Notes under the pieces: generated by a model
Databases searched by the model: none
Seen by the model: only the letters and a program-made list of their open reading frames with translations
What the model was told of the DNA's origin: nothing
Part shown: in pieces, positions 33,990-44,359 of the stretch
Layout: each line of letters begins with the position of its first letter
How positions within the stretch are numbered: the stretch's first letter is position 1
Program-made: the position numbers and the translations under genes
DNA from: Shinisaurus crocodilurus
Lineage: Eukaryota; Chordata; Lepidosauria; Squamata; Shinisauridae
Direction of reading: 5' to 3'
NCBI GenBank assembly: GCA_021292165.1
Contig: CM037876.1
Span: 288,711,938-288,775,937 of the forward strand
DNA: 64,000 bases

Positions 33990-34119
33990 AGAAATAATTA
34001 TTACAATTTAAGCAGAAATATTATACAAGTCACCAGAGTGGGGAAGACTGTCCAGGTGATCTGTGTGCTTGCTCAATCTTTTGTCCAGGTGCTAAGTATT
34101 GATGGACAGGTTCAAAGAG

Positions 34120-34348
34120 AGCCAGTGTGGCATAGTGGTTAGGGTGTTGGAGTGGGACTCGGGAGATCTGGGTTCTATTCCCCACTCGGCCATGAAGCTC
34201 ACTGGGTGACTTTGGGCCAGTCACTGACTCTCAGCTTAACCTACCTCACAGGGTTGTTGTGAGGATAAAATGGAGAGGAGGAGGAGGAGGATTATGTTAG
34301 CCACCTTGGGAAAAGGTGGGATACAAATTTAATTAATTAATTAATTAA
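34120..34348 (+). mobile_element. MIR-like SINE
   Basis: AGCCAGTGTGGCATAGTGG, CTGGGTGACTTTGGGCCAG and GGTTGTTGTGAGGATAAAAT, ending in an (ATTA)n tail. It is inserted in the unclassified repeat that also hosts the large LINE. Confidence 0.75.
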
Positions 34349-34556
34349 TTGCCCCAGCTCTCCCTTCTTATGGTTCTTTGTCTTAAACCAGACTTGGACT
34401 GGACAGCCCTTTTGCCTGTGTCAGCTTTTGTTCTCTTTTGGGGGGAATGCATAAGTGGCTGCCCTAGGAGGGTGTGGCACTTAGCTACCATTATCCACAC
34501 TTTCCTTTTCATGTTAAAAAAGAATACCTTCCCCCACCCAATGCACACTATAAATC

Positions 34557-34672
34557 AGGGGTGGGAAGCTTGTGGCCTTCCAGACGTTGTTGAACTGCAA
34601 ACCTCATCAGCCCTAATCGACATAGCCAATGGTGGCAGATCATGGGAGTTGTAGGCCAAAGCATCCCTTCTA
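34557..34672. mobile_element. hAT-like hairpin MITE
   Basis: CAGGGGTGGGAAGCTTGTGG, CCTTCCAGACGTTGTTGAAC and ATCATGGGAGTTGTAGGCC are the left end and second arm. The right terminus is decayed. Confidence 0.5.
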
Positions 34673-34674
34673 TT

Positions 34675-35338
34675 AATGGGACAGATATGGGAATAAATTT
34701 ACAAGTGGCTGCCCCATCATGTCTAGTTTGACTCTTAGGGCCACTCAGGGTTTTACTTCCATGAAACATGTTTGTGTGGAACCTGCGGTTTGGCTCTGAG
34801 TCAATAGACAAGAAACTTTGGCTGCTGCCCTGAAACAGATCCACTGTTCCCAATGGGACAACTGGTCAGGAAGCATATTGTGTCAGAAGTTCCACTAAGT
34901 GAGCCGACAAAACCTATCGCTCTTTTATTGAAACTGCTTGCCAGCCTAGAGGTGTATTTTATCATTAGAGGCATGCAACTTCCATCAGTTAATGGAGAAC
35001 TTTACAGGGCGAGCGACAGCCACCCAAACAGGATCTGACACACAGTGTATATATAGACATCCCCACTTCCCCACATGCTGGACAGGCACAGCCCATGGCC
35101 CATTTGAGAGCAACTGGGGGTCGCGTGATGACAACAGCCAGGAGAAGACTGGTATACCAAGTTGGTTGGAAGCGGGGGGAGGCCTCCACTGGCAAACTTT
35201 TCTCCCCCAAAGCTAAATTTAACGACTACTTCTGTAAAAAGTATTATTTTAGAAGAGGGTGATTTGTGACAAAGGTTGTCAACATTATTGGCATCTTGGG
35301 GTGCTTCATGTTTTTCTTTTTAAAAAACTGATTCTCTA
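34675..35338. other. Nothing recognised
   Basis: No shared repeat or domain-bearing ORF. Confidence 0.4.
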
Positions 35339-35339
35339 A

Positions 35340-35510
35340 AGCAAACCTACATTTTTTTACCCTGGGTGATGTACAATCATTAAAATACAATAAAACACAA
35401 TAAAACACAATTAAAACATTAAAAAAAAAACAACCCTCTAACCCACCCCATATTCCTGCCTGAAAAGCCATGTTTTTAAAGCCTGGCGGAAGTTCATCAA
35501 GGAGACTTCA
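35340..35510 (-). mobile_element. LINE 3' end (type b), antisense
   Basis: ACCCTGGGTGATGTACAATC, AAAACACAATAAAACACAA and AGCCATGTTTTTAAAGCCTG are the reverse of the 3' end of the 31.6-33.9-kb LINE. Confidence 0.55.
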
Positions 35511-35514
35511 TGCC

Positions 35515-36034
35515 TGCTTCCGATCCAATGATCGGAAGTGGGCCAAGTTGGAGGGGTTTCTGCAGACTTCCATCTCTAAGATGAGCCACAGTTTGTGCAT
35601 TTTAAAAAAAATCACACACATAAATTTGCATAAATCGTGTTTACACAATTTGCATAAATTTATGCAAATTGCGCAAATCAGTGCTTTGTGCATTTTGCAC
35701 AAATTGGCACCCCAAAAACATGTGGATCTAGCTCGTTTTGCATAAAATTGGTCGGTTTGCACCAATTGTGTGAGGACCACGTGATTGCAGGGTGCCAATT
35801 TGCACTAATTGTGTAAATTTACATAAATTTCTTTAGCATGCTTTTTTTTTTAAAGAAAAAAATGCACAAATCACGGCCTGTCTTAGAAACGGAAGTCCGC
35901 GAGCTGGCTCAACTTGCACTATAGCGAGTCATCAGCGCCAGAGCAGGGCTGGCAAACAGGAATCCGGGGGCGGGGGGGGGATCTTGAAAGTCCGTTGGAT
36001 TTTCAACCTCCTATCAGATTCTTCATACATTCCC
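35515..36034. mobile_element. TAGGGATGTG-family element, longest copy
   Basis: About 0.5 kb rich in TTTGCATAAA and TTTGCACAAATTGGC motifs, with a GGAAGTCCGCGAGCTGGCTC block and the end TTCATACATTCCCTA. Noncoding. Confidence 0.45.
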
Positions 36035-36035
36035 T

Positions 36036-36235
36036 ACATAGGAAGCTGCCTTAAGCCAGCTCGGTCCACCGAGCCCAGTACTGGATACTCTCACTGGCAG
36101 AAGCTCTACGGGGTCTCTCAGGCAGAGGTATTTTCACATCAACTGCTACCTGATCCTCTTAACTGGAGATGATGGGAGTTGAACCAGAACTTCCTGCACG
36201 CAACACATGCATTGGGAGAGAGCTATTATTGTTGT
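36036..36235 (-). mobile_element. tRNA-like SINE, antisense
   Basis: ATAGGAAGCTGCCTTAAGCC, GAGCCCAGTACTGG and CTCTCAGGCAGAGG are the reverse of the second SINE family, whose + copies are at 41465-41660 and 41670-41985. A MIR-like SINE cuts it at the right. Confidence 0.55.
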
Positions 36236-36470
36236 TATTTTTATTGTTATTACATTACATTTATATCCCACCTTTTCCCCTCTTGCAAGGAATCCAAGGT
36301 GGCTTACATGATCCTCCTCCTCTCCATTTTATCCTCACAACAGCCCTGTGAGGTAGGTTAGGCTGAGAGTCAGTGACTGGCCACCCAGTGAGCTTCATGG
36401 CCGAGTGGGGACTAGAACCCAGATCTCCCGAGTCCCAGTCCAGCACTCTAACCACTACACCACACTGGCT
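36236..36470 (-). mobile_element. MIR-like SINE, antisense
   Basis: The tail side starts CCACCTTTTCCCCTCTTGC and the head ends ACCACTACACCACACTGGCT. A short piece of the CORE region (GCCCAAAGT) is deleted. Confidence 0.7.
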
Positions 36471-36499
36471 TTCTGACTCCGCACTGGATATTGTTCTGC

Positions 36500-36600
36500 T
36501 TCTGGGCTTCCCATAGTGGTTAGCCACTATGGGAACAGAATGCTAGACTAGGTAGGCCTTTGGTCTGATCCAGCATGGCTCTTCTTATTTTCTTATGTTA
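36500..36600 (+). mobile_element. CR1 3' tail fragment
   Basis: It contains AGAATGCTAGACTAGG, GGTCTGATCCAGCATGGCTC and ends TTTTCTTATG, as in the 12.9-kb copy. Only the last 100 bases are present. Confidence 0.6.
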
Positions 36601-36604
36601 CATA

Positions 36605-36660
36605 CATACATACATAATTTGCATCTCTATGCCACCCAATAGCCAAAGCTCTCTGGTGTG
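36605..36660 (-). mobile_element. LINE 3' tail (type a) fragment, antisense
   Basis: CTATGCCACCCAATAGCCAA and AGCTCTCTGG, preceded by a CATA repeat, match the reversed tail. Confidence 0.4.
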
Positions 36661-37052
36661 ATTACAAGTCCCCCGGCATTAAGCAACAGCAGCCATACAC
36701 GGTATCACACAGATCAAGCTAAGACAATCTGGATTACACCTTTGGCACAGCACAAGCACAAAGCAAGAACTCCGGGTGCATGCCTGACCCTTCAAACGTT
36801 TGAGCTCAGCAGCAGGCTATGTGTCAACAAGTCACATTTTTATAACACTCATCTATGCAGCATATTAGCAAGGAACTCTTGAGCACTTGTACCTATTTCA
36901 CAGCTGGAGAACACTGAGTCCAAGACTAGTCCCTGAAACAATCAGTGAATCCAGAGCAAATATGTCAAGCTGGCAAAGAGCTGATACAATGCAGAGCAGA
37001 TGGCTGAGGACAGTGAGCCATGTTGCCACACTGCAGGTCAAGCAAGTCACAC

Positions 37053-37900
37053 ACAGTGGGTGGGTTCACACCAGGGATGTTGAAGTGAAGAGTCCTTGGT
37101 CTCGAGTCACGAGTCAAGTCATGAGTCTTTGGACCCGAGTCTCGAGTCCGAGTCCTTGGTCCAAAATGGTGACTCACGAGTCACGAGTCACTCCCAAAGC
37201 TGACTCCACGAGTCCCTATTAAAATCAATGGGGGGGGGTCCCCAACAAAATAAGGCTACTTCAGATGTGTGGCTTAAATACATTCTAGGCACAAGTGTGC
37301 CTTTTTATTTCAAAATTCTGCAACTGATTTTGACAAGAACAGACCAGGCAGACAAACCCAAAATAACCAGGCAGGCAGAGGAGGCAGGGAACCCCAAAGC
37401 AGGCAGGCAGAGGCCTTTGTCTTGGACAATTCAAACTGTGGAACTGGTTAAGAAGAGACCAGGCAGGCAGAGGAGGCTGGGAACCCCAAACAGGCAGGCA
37501 GAGGCAGCCAAACCCAAAATGTCTGAAAGGTTGCATTTTTAAAAAAATAAAATCTTCGCCGGCGATCGCACTTCTCTCCACTCCTTCTGGCACAGCCCAG
37601 GGATGTTGAAGAGTCCTTGGTCTCGAGGCCCGAGTAAAGTCTTGAGTCCCATTAAAAATATTGGGATTCGAGTGGGACTCGAGTCAGAGAGGGGACTCAG
37701 TCCGGCTCACGAGTCGAGTCCTGGAGTCCGAGTCCCCATCCCTGGTTCACACAACATGATAAGCCACATTGCGCAGTGTAGCTTATAGGCCTCCCTACCC
37801 ACGATGAGCCCGACAGACAATCGGGCACATCGTGAGTAGGGTGCCCCTCCTCCCCCCTCAGTAGTCCAGCAGGTATCCCACATGGGACACCGCAGGAAGA
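37053..37900. mobile_element. MITE of the GGTTCA-ACAACATGATAA family, split by hAT copy 2
   Basis: Removing the hAT-like element joins TGGGTTCACAC to AACATGATAAGCC, the terminus seen at 10744 and 10971. The other end of this copy is unclear; a CGATGAGCCCGACAG/CGGGCACATCGTGAG hairpin lies at about 37800-37835. Confidence 0.45.
37072..37744. mobile_element. hAT-like nonautonomous element, copy 2
   Basis: It runs 673 bp, CAGGGATG...CATCCCTG, with GTTCACAC at 37064-37071 and 37745-37752 as a perfect 8-bp duplication. It is nearly identical to copy 1 over the left two thirds. Near 37545-37635 the sequence differs: the left-terminal CAGGGATGTTGAAGAGTCC is repeated inside it. It is inserted in the terminus of another MITE (see 37053-37900). 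Confidence 0.8.
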
Positions 37901-37904
37901 TTGA

Positions 37905-39478
37905 GACTCCCCCCCCCCTTCCCTGCCACTGCCACGAGCCCTTTTGGGCTCACTGTGGCTTGGGTTGCTTTAATCTTTTTGCCCCTTCAGATCGCTGAAG
38001 CTGGCTTCCATGATTCCCCCTCGGGCAGTCATGAGCTGTCTCTCCACGGTGCCCAGCAATACTCTGGAGGGGCTGCCCATGCACGCCCCCATTTTCCCCC
38101 ATCTAATTTTTGCAAATTTAATATATATATATATATATATTGCCAATCCAGCGCAACTGCAAACAACTGCAGCTACACGGGAATGGCGATGGAGAACCCG
38201 GGGTGGGTAATGGGCTATGGATGTGTGTGTGTGCCGGCTGGCAAAATCCAGCAAGCACCTACCCCTGTCCACTGCCCCTCTGAGATGCAGGTAGGTCGAT
38301 CCCCCTGCCTTTTGAAGCATCTGGCAGCTGCCAAACCTCGCCTGACAAGTGCTTCAAAAGACCAGAGAGACTGTTGCTTGCTCAAGGGGCCGCCTCAAAC
38401 CCTGCTTCTGCAGCAAGATCCCTGGGTCTTTTGTGGGGAGCTCATGTCTCCCAAAGCTCCCCTTCATTTTGCAACTGTTCCTGAGGTGCTACCATCTCAG
38501 GAACAGGGAAAGGTAGAGGGGATTCCATGGGGGGTTTGGGTTTGGTATTGCTTCCAGACAGTGACTTCTTGTTATTGCCAATACTGTCAAATAATTGTTG
38601 CTGCTGCATGACAGATTTCAAGTATGGACTGTTGCATGTCAGATATTGTCAAATGTTGACTGCAACTGCATGCCAAACCGAACGAGCTCTGTCTAACCAT
38701 AAACTTATCAGAGTGAGCCAGTTGTTAAACCTTGTCAAAAACTGCTGTCAGGGTTTCCCCGCCGCCCGCCCTCCAAATATCGATGGCCACTGCATGCCAG
38801 CTGTGAGATACTGTAAAGCAGAGGTGAAGAACAGCATTGCGGCAGGGGACCAGACTGCAAAACTTTGGTTCTCAAATGATGATGCTGAATAGCAAATGCT
38901 CAATTAATATTCAACAAGTATTCTGATGGCAAGAGGTTATATTTGCCACCAAGATAGGCAGAGAATCTTATGGCTAATTTTGGGGTGTGAATTAATTCCA
39001 GCTCTACCTTAAGAGCGCCCTTCCAAAAGAGAGCCTGTGTATTCTGCCCTGTAATTATGCTGCTAGCTGAGGTGAACATGTCTTGTAGCAGAGTTGACAT
39101 GGTTCATCCTGCCAAAGGCTCTTGTCATCTGTCAAAGCAAATCCATCATTCTCTCCAAAATATGAAGCACCTGTCAAGCCAAACACACCATGGAATCAGT
39201 TCAGATATGCCATGCTCATAATGAAACAAATTGCCTATCAAGTCAAGCGCTGGGGGACGTTTAAAGCCCATACAACATGGTCAAAATTCATTGATATGAT
39301 GGCTGCCCTTATAAAAACTTATCTGTTTTGTGATCTTAAGCAAGCCTTACACTTAACATGTCCTGAAGCTGGAAAAGGTGTACCTGATATGGAACTGGTA
39401 TAGGAAACAATGGATCTTAACATAGAACTTGTTTATAAACTGAATTGGTTCTTTTATTAATTAATACATGTCCCACTT
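37905..39478. other. Unassigned, partly internally repetitive
   Basis: The 236-codon frame at 37901-38611 has no recognisable domain. The stretch 38570-38800 has irregular repeats of TGCATG and ATACTGTCAAA-like words. Confidence 0.35.
38119..38140. repeat. (AT)n microsatellite
   Basis: Eleven AT units. Confidence 0.85.
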
Positions 39479-39479
39479 C

Positions 39480-40214
39480 TGTTCATTTCATTTCATGTAT
39501 TTCATTTCTATACCGCCCCACAGCCAAAGCTCTCTGGGCGGATCACAACAGTTTGTACATAAAAACAACAATAAAAACATACAAAATAGTTAAAAAGATT
39601 AAAAGCCAAATTTAAAAGCACAGTTTAAAATAACAATCCAAAAGTTAATAAACTAAGCCTACAGGTGGCAACCCCCCCCCCGGTGCTATTTTGAGCTCTT
39701 AACTATTGAATGCCTTGGCATAGAGGGAAGTCTTAACCTGGTGCCAAAAAGATAGTAAGGTTGGCGCCAGGCGGGTCTCAGTAGGGAGCTTATTCCTTAA
39801 TTGGGGGGCTACCACTGAGAAGGCCCTCCTCCTTGTTGCCACCAACTGAGCCTCTCTTGGAGGTGGCAGTCGGACGAGGCCACCAGATGTTGAGTGTAGT
39901 GTCCGGGTAGATTGCGGTTGGGAGAGACATTCCATCAGGTATTGTGGTCCTAAGCCGTGTAGGGCTTTAGAGGATAGAACCAGCACCTTGAATTTGGCTC
40001 GGAAGCATATTGGCAGCCAGTGCAAACGGGCCAGAACCGGTGTAATGTGCTCGGACCTTCCGGTCCCCGCAATAAGCCTGGCTGCCGCATTTTGCACAAG
40101 CTGCAGCTTCCGAACATTCTTCAAAGGCAGCCCCGCGTAGAGTGCATTGCAGTAGTCTAGTTTAGAGATCACCAGAGTGTAGATTACTGAGACCATGTTC
40201 ACCATGGAACTCAA
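39480..40214 (-). mobile_element. L2/CR1-group LINE 3' end, antisense
   Basis: On the minus strand this is the C-terminal coding part, then a 3' UTR and the tail motif containing CCAGAGAGCTTTGGCTGTGG. The 5' end is truncated near 40214. It is the type-a tail seen repeatedly in the window. Confidence 0.75.
39699..40214 (-). pseudogene. LINE ORF2 C-terminal fragment (171 codons open)
   Basis: It reads SKLDYCNALYAGLPLKNVRK, LQLVQNAAARLIAGTGR and ARLHWLPICFRAKFKVLVL, aligning with residues about 590-700 of the long ORF at 31608-33845. It is a clear paralogue of a different subfamily. The reverse transcriptase catalytic part is missing. Confidence 0.8.
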
Positions 40215-40479
40215 GGTGGTTTACTTGCTTCTGTCCAACCCCCCCCCCCCAGCTTGCACTCCTGACATGGCAGGAACAGGTGTTCCTACAATTGTCTTAC
40301 TTGAGGAATTAGAGGGGGCAAAAGCACTGGCTTCCTAAGTCATCCTTCCTTGCCCCCCACTAAGGTCTGCACAGAGATGAGCGGGAGTAAAAACTGAACT
40401 ACCTAACACAAAACTCCCTGCCTCTCCATCATGGCCTTTGTGGCCATTTCCTGTCTCTCCCTCCTGTTTTCCCACTGAG

Positions 40480-41445
40480 CATAAGAGCAACCATGCTGGA
40501 TCAGACCAAGGGTCCATCTAGTCCAGCATTCTGTCCACACAGTGGCCAACCGGATGCCCACGGGATTCCACAAGCAGGACATGAGTGCAACAGCACCCTC
40601 CCGCCCATGTACCCCAGCTAGTGATGTTAATGTACCTTGGGGGGTGGGGCGCCTCGCCTCACCTCTCCACACAGCCCCCCCGCCGCTCGATTCACAGCGG
40701 TGTGGAGTGATTCTCCGCGCCGCTCGAGCCGCCCGCACCCACCGCGACAGGACCCTGCGCCAGTGGAATGGCCCCCCGCGCTGTGTCTTTTCCGTAGAAA
40801 CTAGGGCAACAGGGCTTAAAATGGCCGTTTTAAGCCCTGTTGCCCTGGTTTCTACAGAAAAGACGCAGCGCAGGGTCCCATCACGCTGGCACAGGGTCCT
40901 GTCGCGGCCGGAAGTGACTGCCTCTGATACTGCCATCAGGACTAGTAGCCATTGATAGCCTTATCCTCCATGAATTTATCCAATCCCCTTTTAAAGACAT
41001 CCAGATTGGTTGCTATCACTTCGAGGAAGTGAATTCCAGTAACTCTGCTCTGTGTGAAGAAGTCCTTCCTTTTTTATCTGTCCTGAATCTCCCACCAATC
41101 GGCTTCATGGGATGACCCTGGGTTCTAGTAGTATGAGGGAGCAAGAAAAATGTCTCCCTGTCCACTTTCTCCACACCATGCATAATTTTGTACCCCTCTA
41201 TCATGTCTCCCCTCTCTCACTTTTTTTCCAAGCTAAACAATCCCAGCTTTTTTCTAAGCTAAACAATCTCAGTAACCTTTCCTCATAGGGGAGTTGCTCC
41301 AGCCGCTTGATCATTTGCCCCTTTCCGCACTTTTTCCCAACTCTACAATGTCCTTTTTTAGGGGCAGTGACCAGAACTGTACACAGTATTCTAAGTGTGG
41401 TCGCACCATAGATTTGTATGGGGGAGTATGATCTTGGCAGATTTT
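40480..41445 (-). mobile_element. CR1 LINE 3' half, antisense, interrupted
   Basis: On the minus strand this reads the end of a CR1 reverse transcriptase ORF and its 3' UTR, with blocks such as GHPMKPIGGRFRTD, and ends in the CR1-type tail around ATGGTTGCTCTTATGC. It aligns with the shorter + copy at 12505-12921. The GC-rich MITE splits it at about 40620-40917. The frame is broken by stops and shifts. Confidence 0.7.
40620..40917. mobile_element. GC-rich palindromic MITE inserted in a CR1
   Basis: The central hairpin pairs AAACTAGGGCAACAGGGCTT with AAGCCCTGTTGCCCTGGTTT. CGACAGGACCCTG and GCCGGAAGTGA match the 4.2-kb copy. CR1 sequence on both sides reads through if the insert is removed, as shown by the uninterrupted CR1 at 12505-12921. 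Confidence 0.55.
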
Positions 41446-41464
41446 ATTTTCACTGCTTCCTTCC

Positions 41465-41660
41465 TTGGTCTGGTGTGCCAGTGGTAGAGTCCATGCCTTC
41501 CATGCAAGAGGTCCCAGGTTCAATACCCAACATCCCCAGGTAGGGTTGGGAAAGACCCCTCTCTGCCTCGAAACCTGGAGAGCAGCTGCCACCAGTCCAT
41601 GTAGACAATGCTTAGCTAGATCGACCAGTGGTCTAACTTGGCAAAATGCAGCTTCCGAGG
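41465..41660 (+). mobile_element. tRNA-derived SINE (second family)
   Basis: TGCCAGTGGTAGAGTCCATG then GGTCCCAGGTTCAATACCC are A- and B-box-like parts of a tRNA head. The body has GGAAAGACCCCTCTCTGC, and the end ACCAGTGGTCTAACTTGGC is CR1-like. Confidence 0.6.
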
Positions 41661-41669
41661 TTCATGTGT

Positions 41670-41985
41670 TCTAAGGAGTGGGTCATAGCTCAGTAGCCGA
41701 GTATACGCTTTGCATGCTGTGGGTCCCAGGTTCAATCCTGGCATCTCCAGGCAGGGCTGGGAAAGACTCTTGCCTGATACCCTGGATATCAGTCAGTGTA
41801 GACCAGCCTTCCCAAACTGGTGCCTTCCATATGTTTTGGACTTCAAAACATATGTTTTGGCTAATGGTTATTGAATGCTGGGAGTTGTAGTCCGAACCAT
41901 CTGGAGGGCACCTGGTTGGGGAAGGCTGATGTAGACAGTACTGAGCTAGATGAACCAATGGTTTGACTCAGTATAAGGCAGCTTC
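41670..41985 (+). mobile_element. tRNA-derived SINE with a hairpin MITE inside
   Basis: GGTCATAGCTCAGTAGCCGA and GGTCCCAGGTTCAATCCTGG form the tRNA-like head, and GGTTTGACTCAGTATAAGGC the end. A hAT-like hairpin MITE occupies about 41805-41931 in the middle, between GTGTAGACCAG and GATGTAGACAG. Confidence 0.65.
41805..41931. mobile_element. hAT-like hairpin MITE inside a SINE
   Basis: AGCCTTCCCAAACTGGTGCC, GCTGGGAGTTGTAGTCC and CATCTGGAGGGCACCTGG. The ATGTTTTGGACTTCAAAACAT part is itself a local inverted repeat. Confidence 0.6.
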
Positions 41986-41989
41986 TCAT

Positions 41990-42810
41990 GATAGATAAAT
42001 TTTATTTCGGTCACAGACCAGAGATAGCTTCTCATGTTTCCTGTGGGCACCTTACAATGTGGGCGGTGCACCAGCACATCAGTACGGTCTGTATTATGTG
42101 CATTATGCACTACGCAGTCAGTCCTCTCTTGCTATACTATTATCCCTACTTGAGCTTAGACTTGGAAAATGCTGACAAAAAGATGCATGCAGCACACAAC
42201 TGACAAAATCTGCACTCATCAATGAAGAAAGATCAAAAAGACCCCAAATTGTTGTTCTGGAGAAAGAAATGAAAGAGACTGGAAGGCCATCTGCCCTCGT
42301 AAACCCAACCAGAGCGACAATAAACCCACTGTTCCTATTGATGTTTTATGTTTGCTTGATGAAACTCATTCACAAGCCAGAAATGCAATCCTTTTGTTCG
42401 GCTGTAAATCAATTGTTTTACCTTGTTCATAGGGGATTTGTGAACAGGCATCTTCTTGCTATGTGATTAGGACAAAACTAAACGTTACAGCACAGCTATG
42501 TGTAATGCTTTCCTGACGGCCGCTTCTCTGTTGCAAAGCATCCTTCAGGGGAAGTGGTTTGCAGTCAGGAAGAGGCATGAGAAGATGGGGCATTCAGTTC
42601 TTTCCCTACTATACCATTTCCCCTTGAGATACCCACTACTGCTAGCTTCTTTTTCCTTCCCCTGGTTTCACACCTACATTTATCTGGCAAACATGGGTCG
42701 GGTATCTCATGGGAGGGAAAATGGCTTGGTGCTGGAGAGTTTCAGGGGAGATGGGCTGGCAGAGCAAGAGTTCAGGACTGCCTCCTCACCCATACCTTTG
42801 TCACTGTAAA
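41990..42810. other. Nothing recognised
   Basis: Mostly single-copy sequence without gene signal. Confidence 0.4.
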
Positions 42811-42811
42811 T

Positions 42812-43140
42812 CAGGGGTGCACAACCTTTTCGGCTGCAAGGGCAGCTGAGGTGGCAGGGGCTGCATATGCCACACACATATTCTCTCTCTTCCTCTCTCT
42901 CTCCATTCCAAACATTCAAACGCACACACACACACACACACACACCATTCACACGCATTCTCAAAACATTCACACACCACTCACATGCACCCCAGTAGCA
43001 ACAGATCTTGGTCTTGCAGCAACAGCATCTGTCTCATGTTGCAGCATTAAGGTGTTGAAACACCCAACCTGCTCACACATACACAAAAGGGGGGGAGATG
43101 CTCTAGGAACAGGCTCTGTGGTCCCTGGCATAGAAGCCTT
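42812..43140. repeat. MITE-like left end and CA repeat region
   Basis: CAGGGGTGCACAACCTTTTC at 42812 matches the reversed end GGTTGTGCACCCCTG at about 311-324. A CA microsatellite at 42921-42946 follows. No matching right end was found. Confidence 0.35.
42921..42946. repeat. (CA)n microsatellite
   Basis: About twelve CA units. Confidence 0.9.
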
Positions 43141-43150
43141 GTTCCTAGAG

Positions 43151-43286
43151 CAGGGCTCTCCAACCTTGGGTCCCCAGATGTTGCTGGCCTACAGCTCCCA
43201 GCATACCCAGCCAACATGGCTCATGGCAAGGCATGCTGGGAGCTGTAGTCCAGCAACATCTGGGGACCCAAGGTTGGAGAGCCCTG
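43151..43286. mobile_element. hAT-like hairpin MITE with 8-bp target duplication
   Basis: CAGGGCTCTCCAACCTTGGG and its exact complement end the element, and TCCTAGAG flanks both sides (43143-43150 and 43287-43294). The arms are nearly identical over 50 bases, so it is among the youngest copies. Confidence 0.8.
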
Positions 43287-43319
43287 TCCTAGAGCATCAC
43301 CAGAGCATCCTAGGAAGGT

Positions 43320-43775
43320 GGCAGGAACCTTCAAGCACTGCCCCAGTTTTAAGATCCTTGGGAGAGGCCCTTCCCTCTGTCCTGCCACCACTGGAAACAG
43401 GTTTGGTGGGAATGAGGGAGAGGGCCTTCTTGGTGGTGGCTCCTGGACTTTGGAACTTCCTCCCTCCCAAGGGAGGCAGGTTAGCTCCATCTCAGTTGTC
43501 CTTCCTCCAGCAGGCAAAGACATTCAGACAGGGTTTGGGCTTTTAAGCTCATCTGTTTGTTGAAGTAAGTTTGAATCTGGTGGGTGCTGCTTATTTCTTT
43601 CTTATTGATGTGTTGTTGTTTTTTACTGATATGATTTAATTGTGTTTTAATTGATGTGTTTGCATGTTTTAATCATAATTATTCTATTTGAACTGTATTT
43701 TTATTGTTAGCTGCCTTGAGCACGATTTCTAGCGGAAAGGTGGGATGTAAAAGAAATAAATGCATAACTAATATT
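43320..43775 (+). mobile_element. L2/CR1-group LINE 3' end
   Basis: GAGAGGGCCTTCTTGGTGGT and TGGAACTTCCTCCCTCCC are coding remnants (RAFLVV, WNFLP). The UTR ends TAGCTGCCTTGAGCACG and AAAGGTGGGATGTAAAAG with an AATAAA-like tail. Confidence 0.6.
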
Positions 43776-43974
43776 AACTTCAGTGGAGAGGTGCCACATG
43801 AACATATATTTATGACCTCAGTGCTGCTACCTACCTTCTTTGAGATGAAATTGAAGCTTAGAAACACAGAACCCCTAGGGACATATCAAAGGTCCCAACA
43901 TCCACTAAGGATTGCCGGATCAGGACACAAAGCAGAGCTCCCCCCTGAACTGCAAACACCACAGACAGACACAT

Positions 43975-44133
43975 TTTATTTATTTTTATTTATTTTATTA
44001 CATTTATACCCCGTCTTTTTTCCTGCAAGGAACTCAAGGCGGCTTACATAATCCTCCTTCTCCTCTCCATTTTATCCTCACAACAACCCTGTGAGGTAGG
44101 TTAGGCTGAGAGGCAGTGACTGGCCCAAAGTTT
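43975..44133 (-). mobile_element. MIR-like SINE, antisense, head missing
   Basis: The tail CCCCGTCTTTTTTCCTGC through ACTGGCCCAAAG is present. It then breaks off at a short GTTTAAACT triplication, so the tRNA-like head is lost. Confidence 0.65.
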
Positions 44134-44359
44134 AAACTGTTTAAACTGTTTAAACTGGAGAAGTTTATGAACACACATAGGTATTTGTAAGGAACTGGTT
44201 TCTAGCCAGGGTTTTTGGATTAGAATCATAATACTGATTCAAGAAATTCAAATTAGGGAATGAGGAGGAAGGTACACAATATTTCGGGAATGCAGCCTCA
44301 GAGGGAAGGGAAAGGGAGTGCTCCAGCAGGTGGGGAGAGAAGAGGAGGGGAAGGGAGAG

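Larger units (their letters stand above)
31540..34490 (+). repeat. Unclassified interspersed repeat, split by a LINE and a SINE
   Basis: Host repeat pieces at 31540-31649, 33990-34118 and about 34349-34490 together match the copy at 15625-15970. Shared landmarks are the GCATATGCTAA block, TTATTACAATTTAA, and GGTTCTTTRTCTT with GACTTGGACTGGACA. The LINE and a MIR-like SINE are inserted in it. The family has no coding capacity and I do not recognise its class. Confidence 0.65.

Noticed and set aside
37901..38611. A 236-codon + frame
   Set aside because: It passes through an AT microsatellite, has no domain, and begins next to a MITE; no splice or codon signal supports it.
41465..41540. Possible tRNA gene
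   Set aside because: A- and B-box-like words are present but the acceptor and anticodon stems do not close, and a SINE body follows.
42851..43546. A 231-codon + frame
   Set aside because: It spans a CA microsatellite, a hairpin MITE and a LINE remnant, so it is a chance join of repeats.
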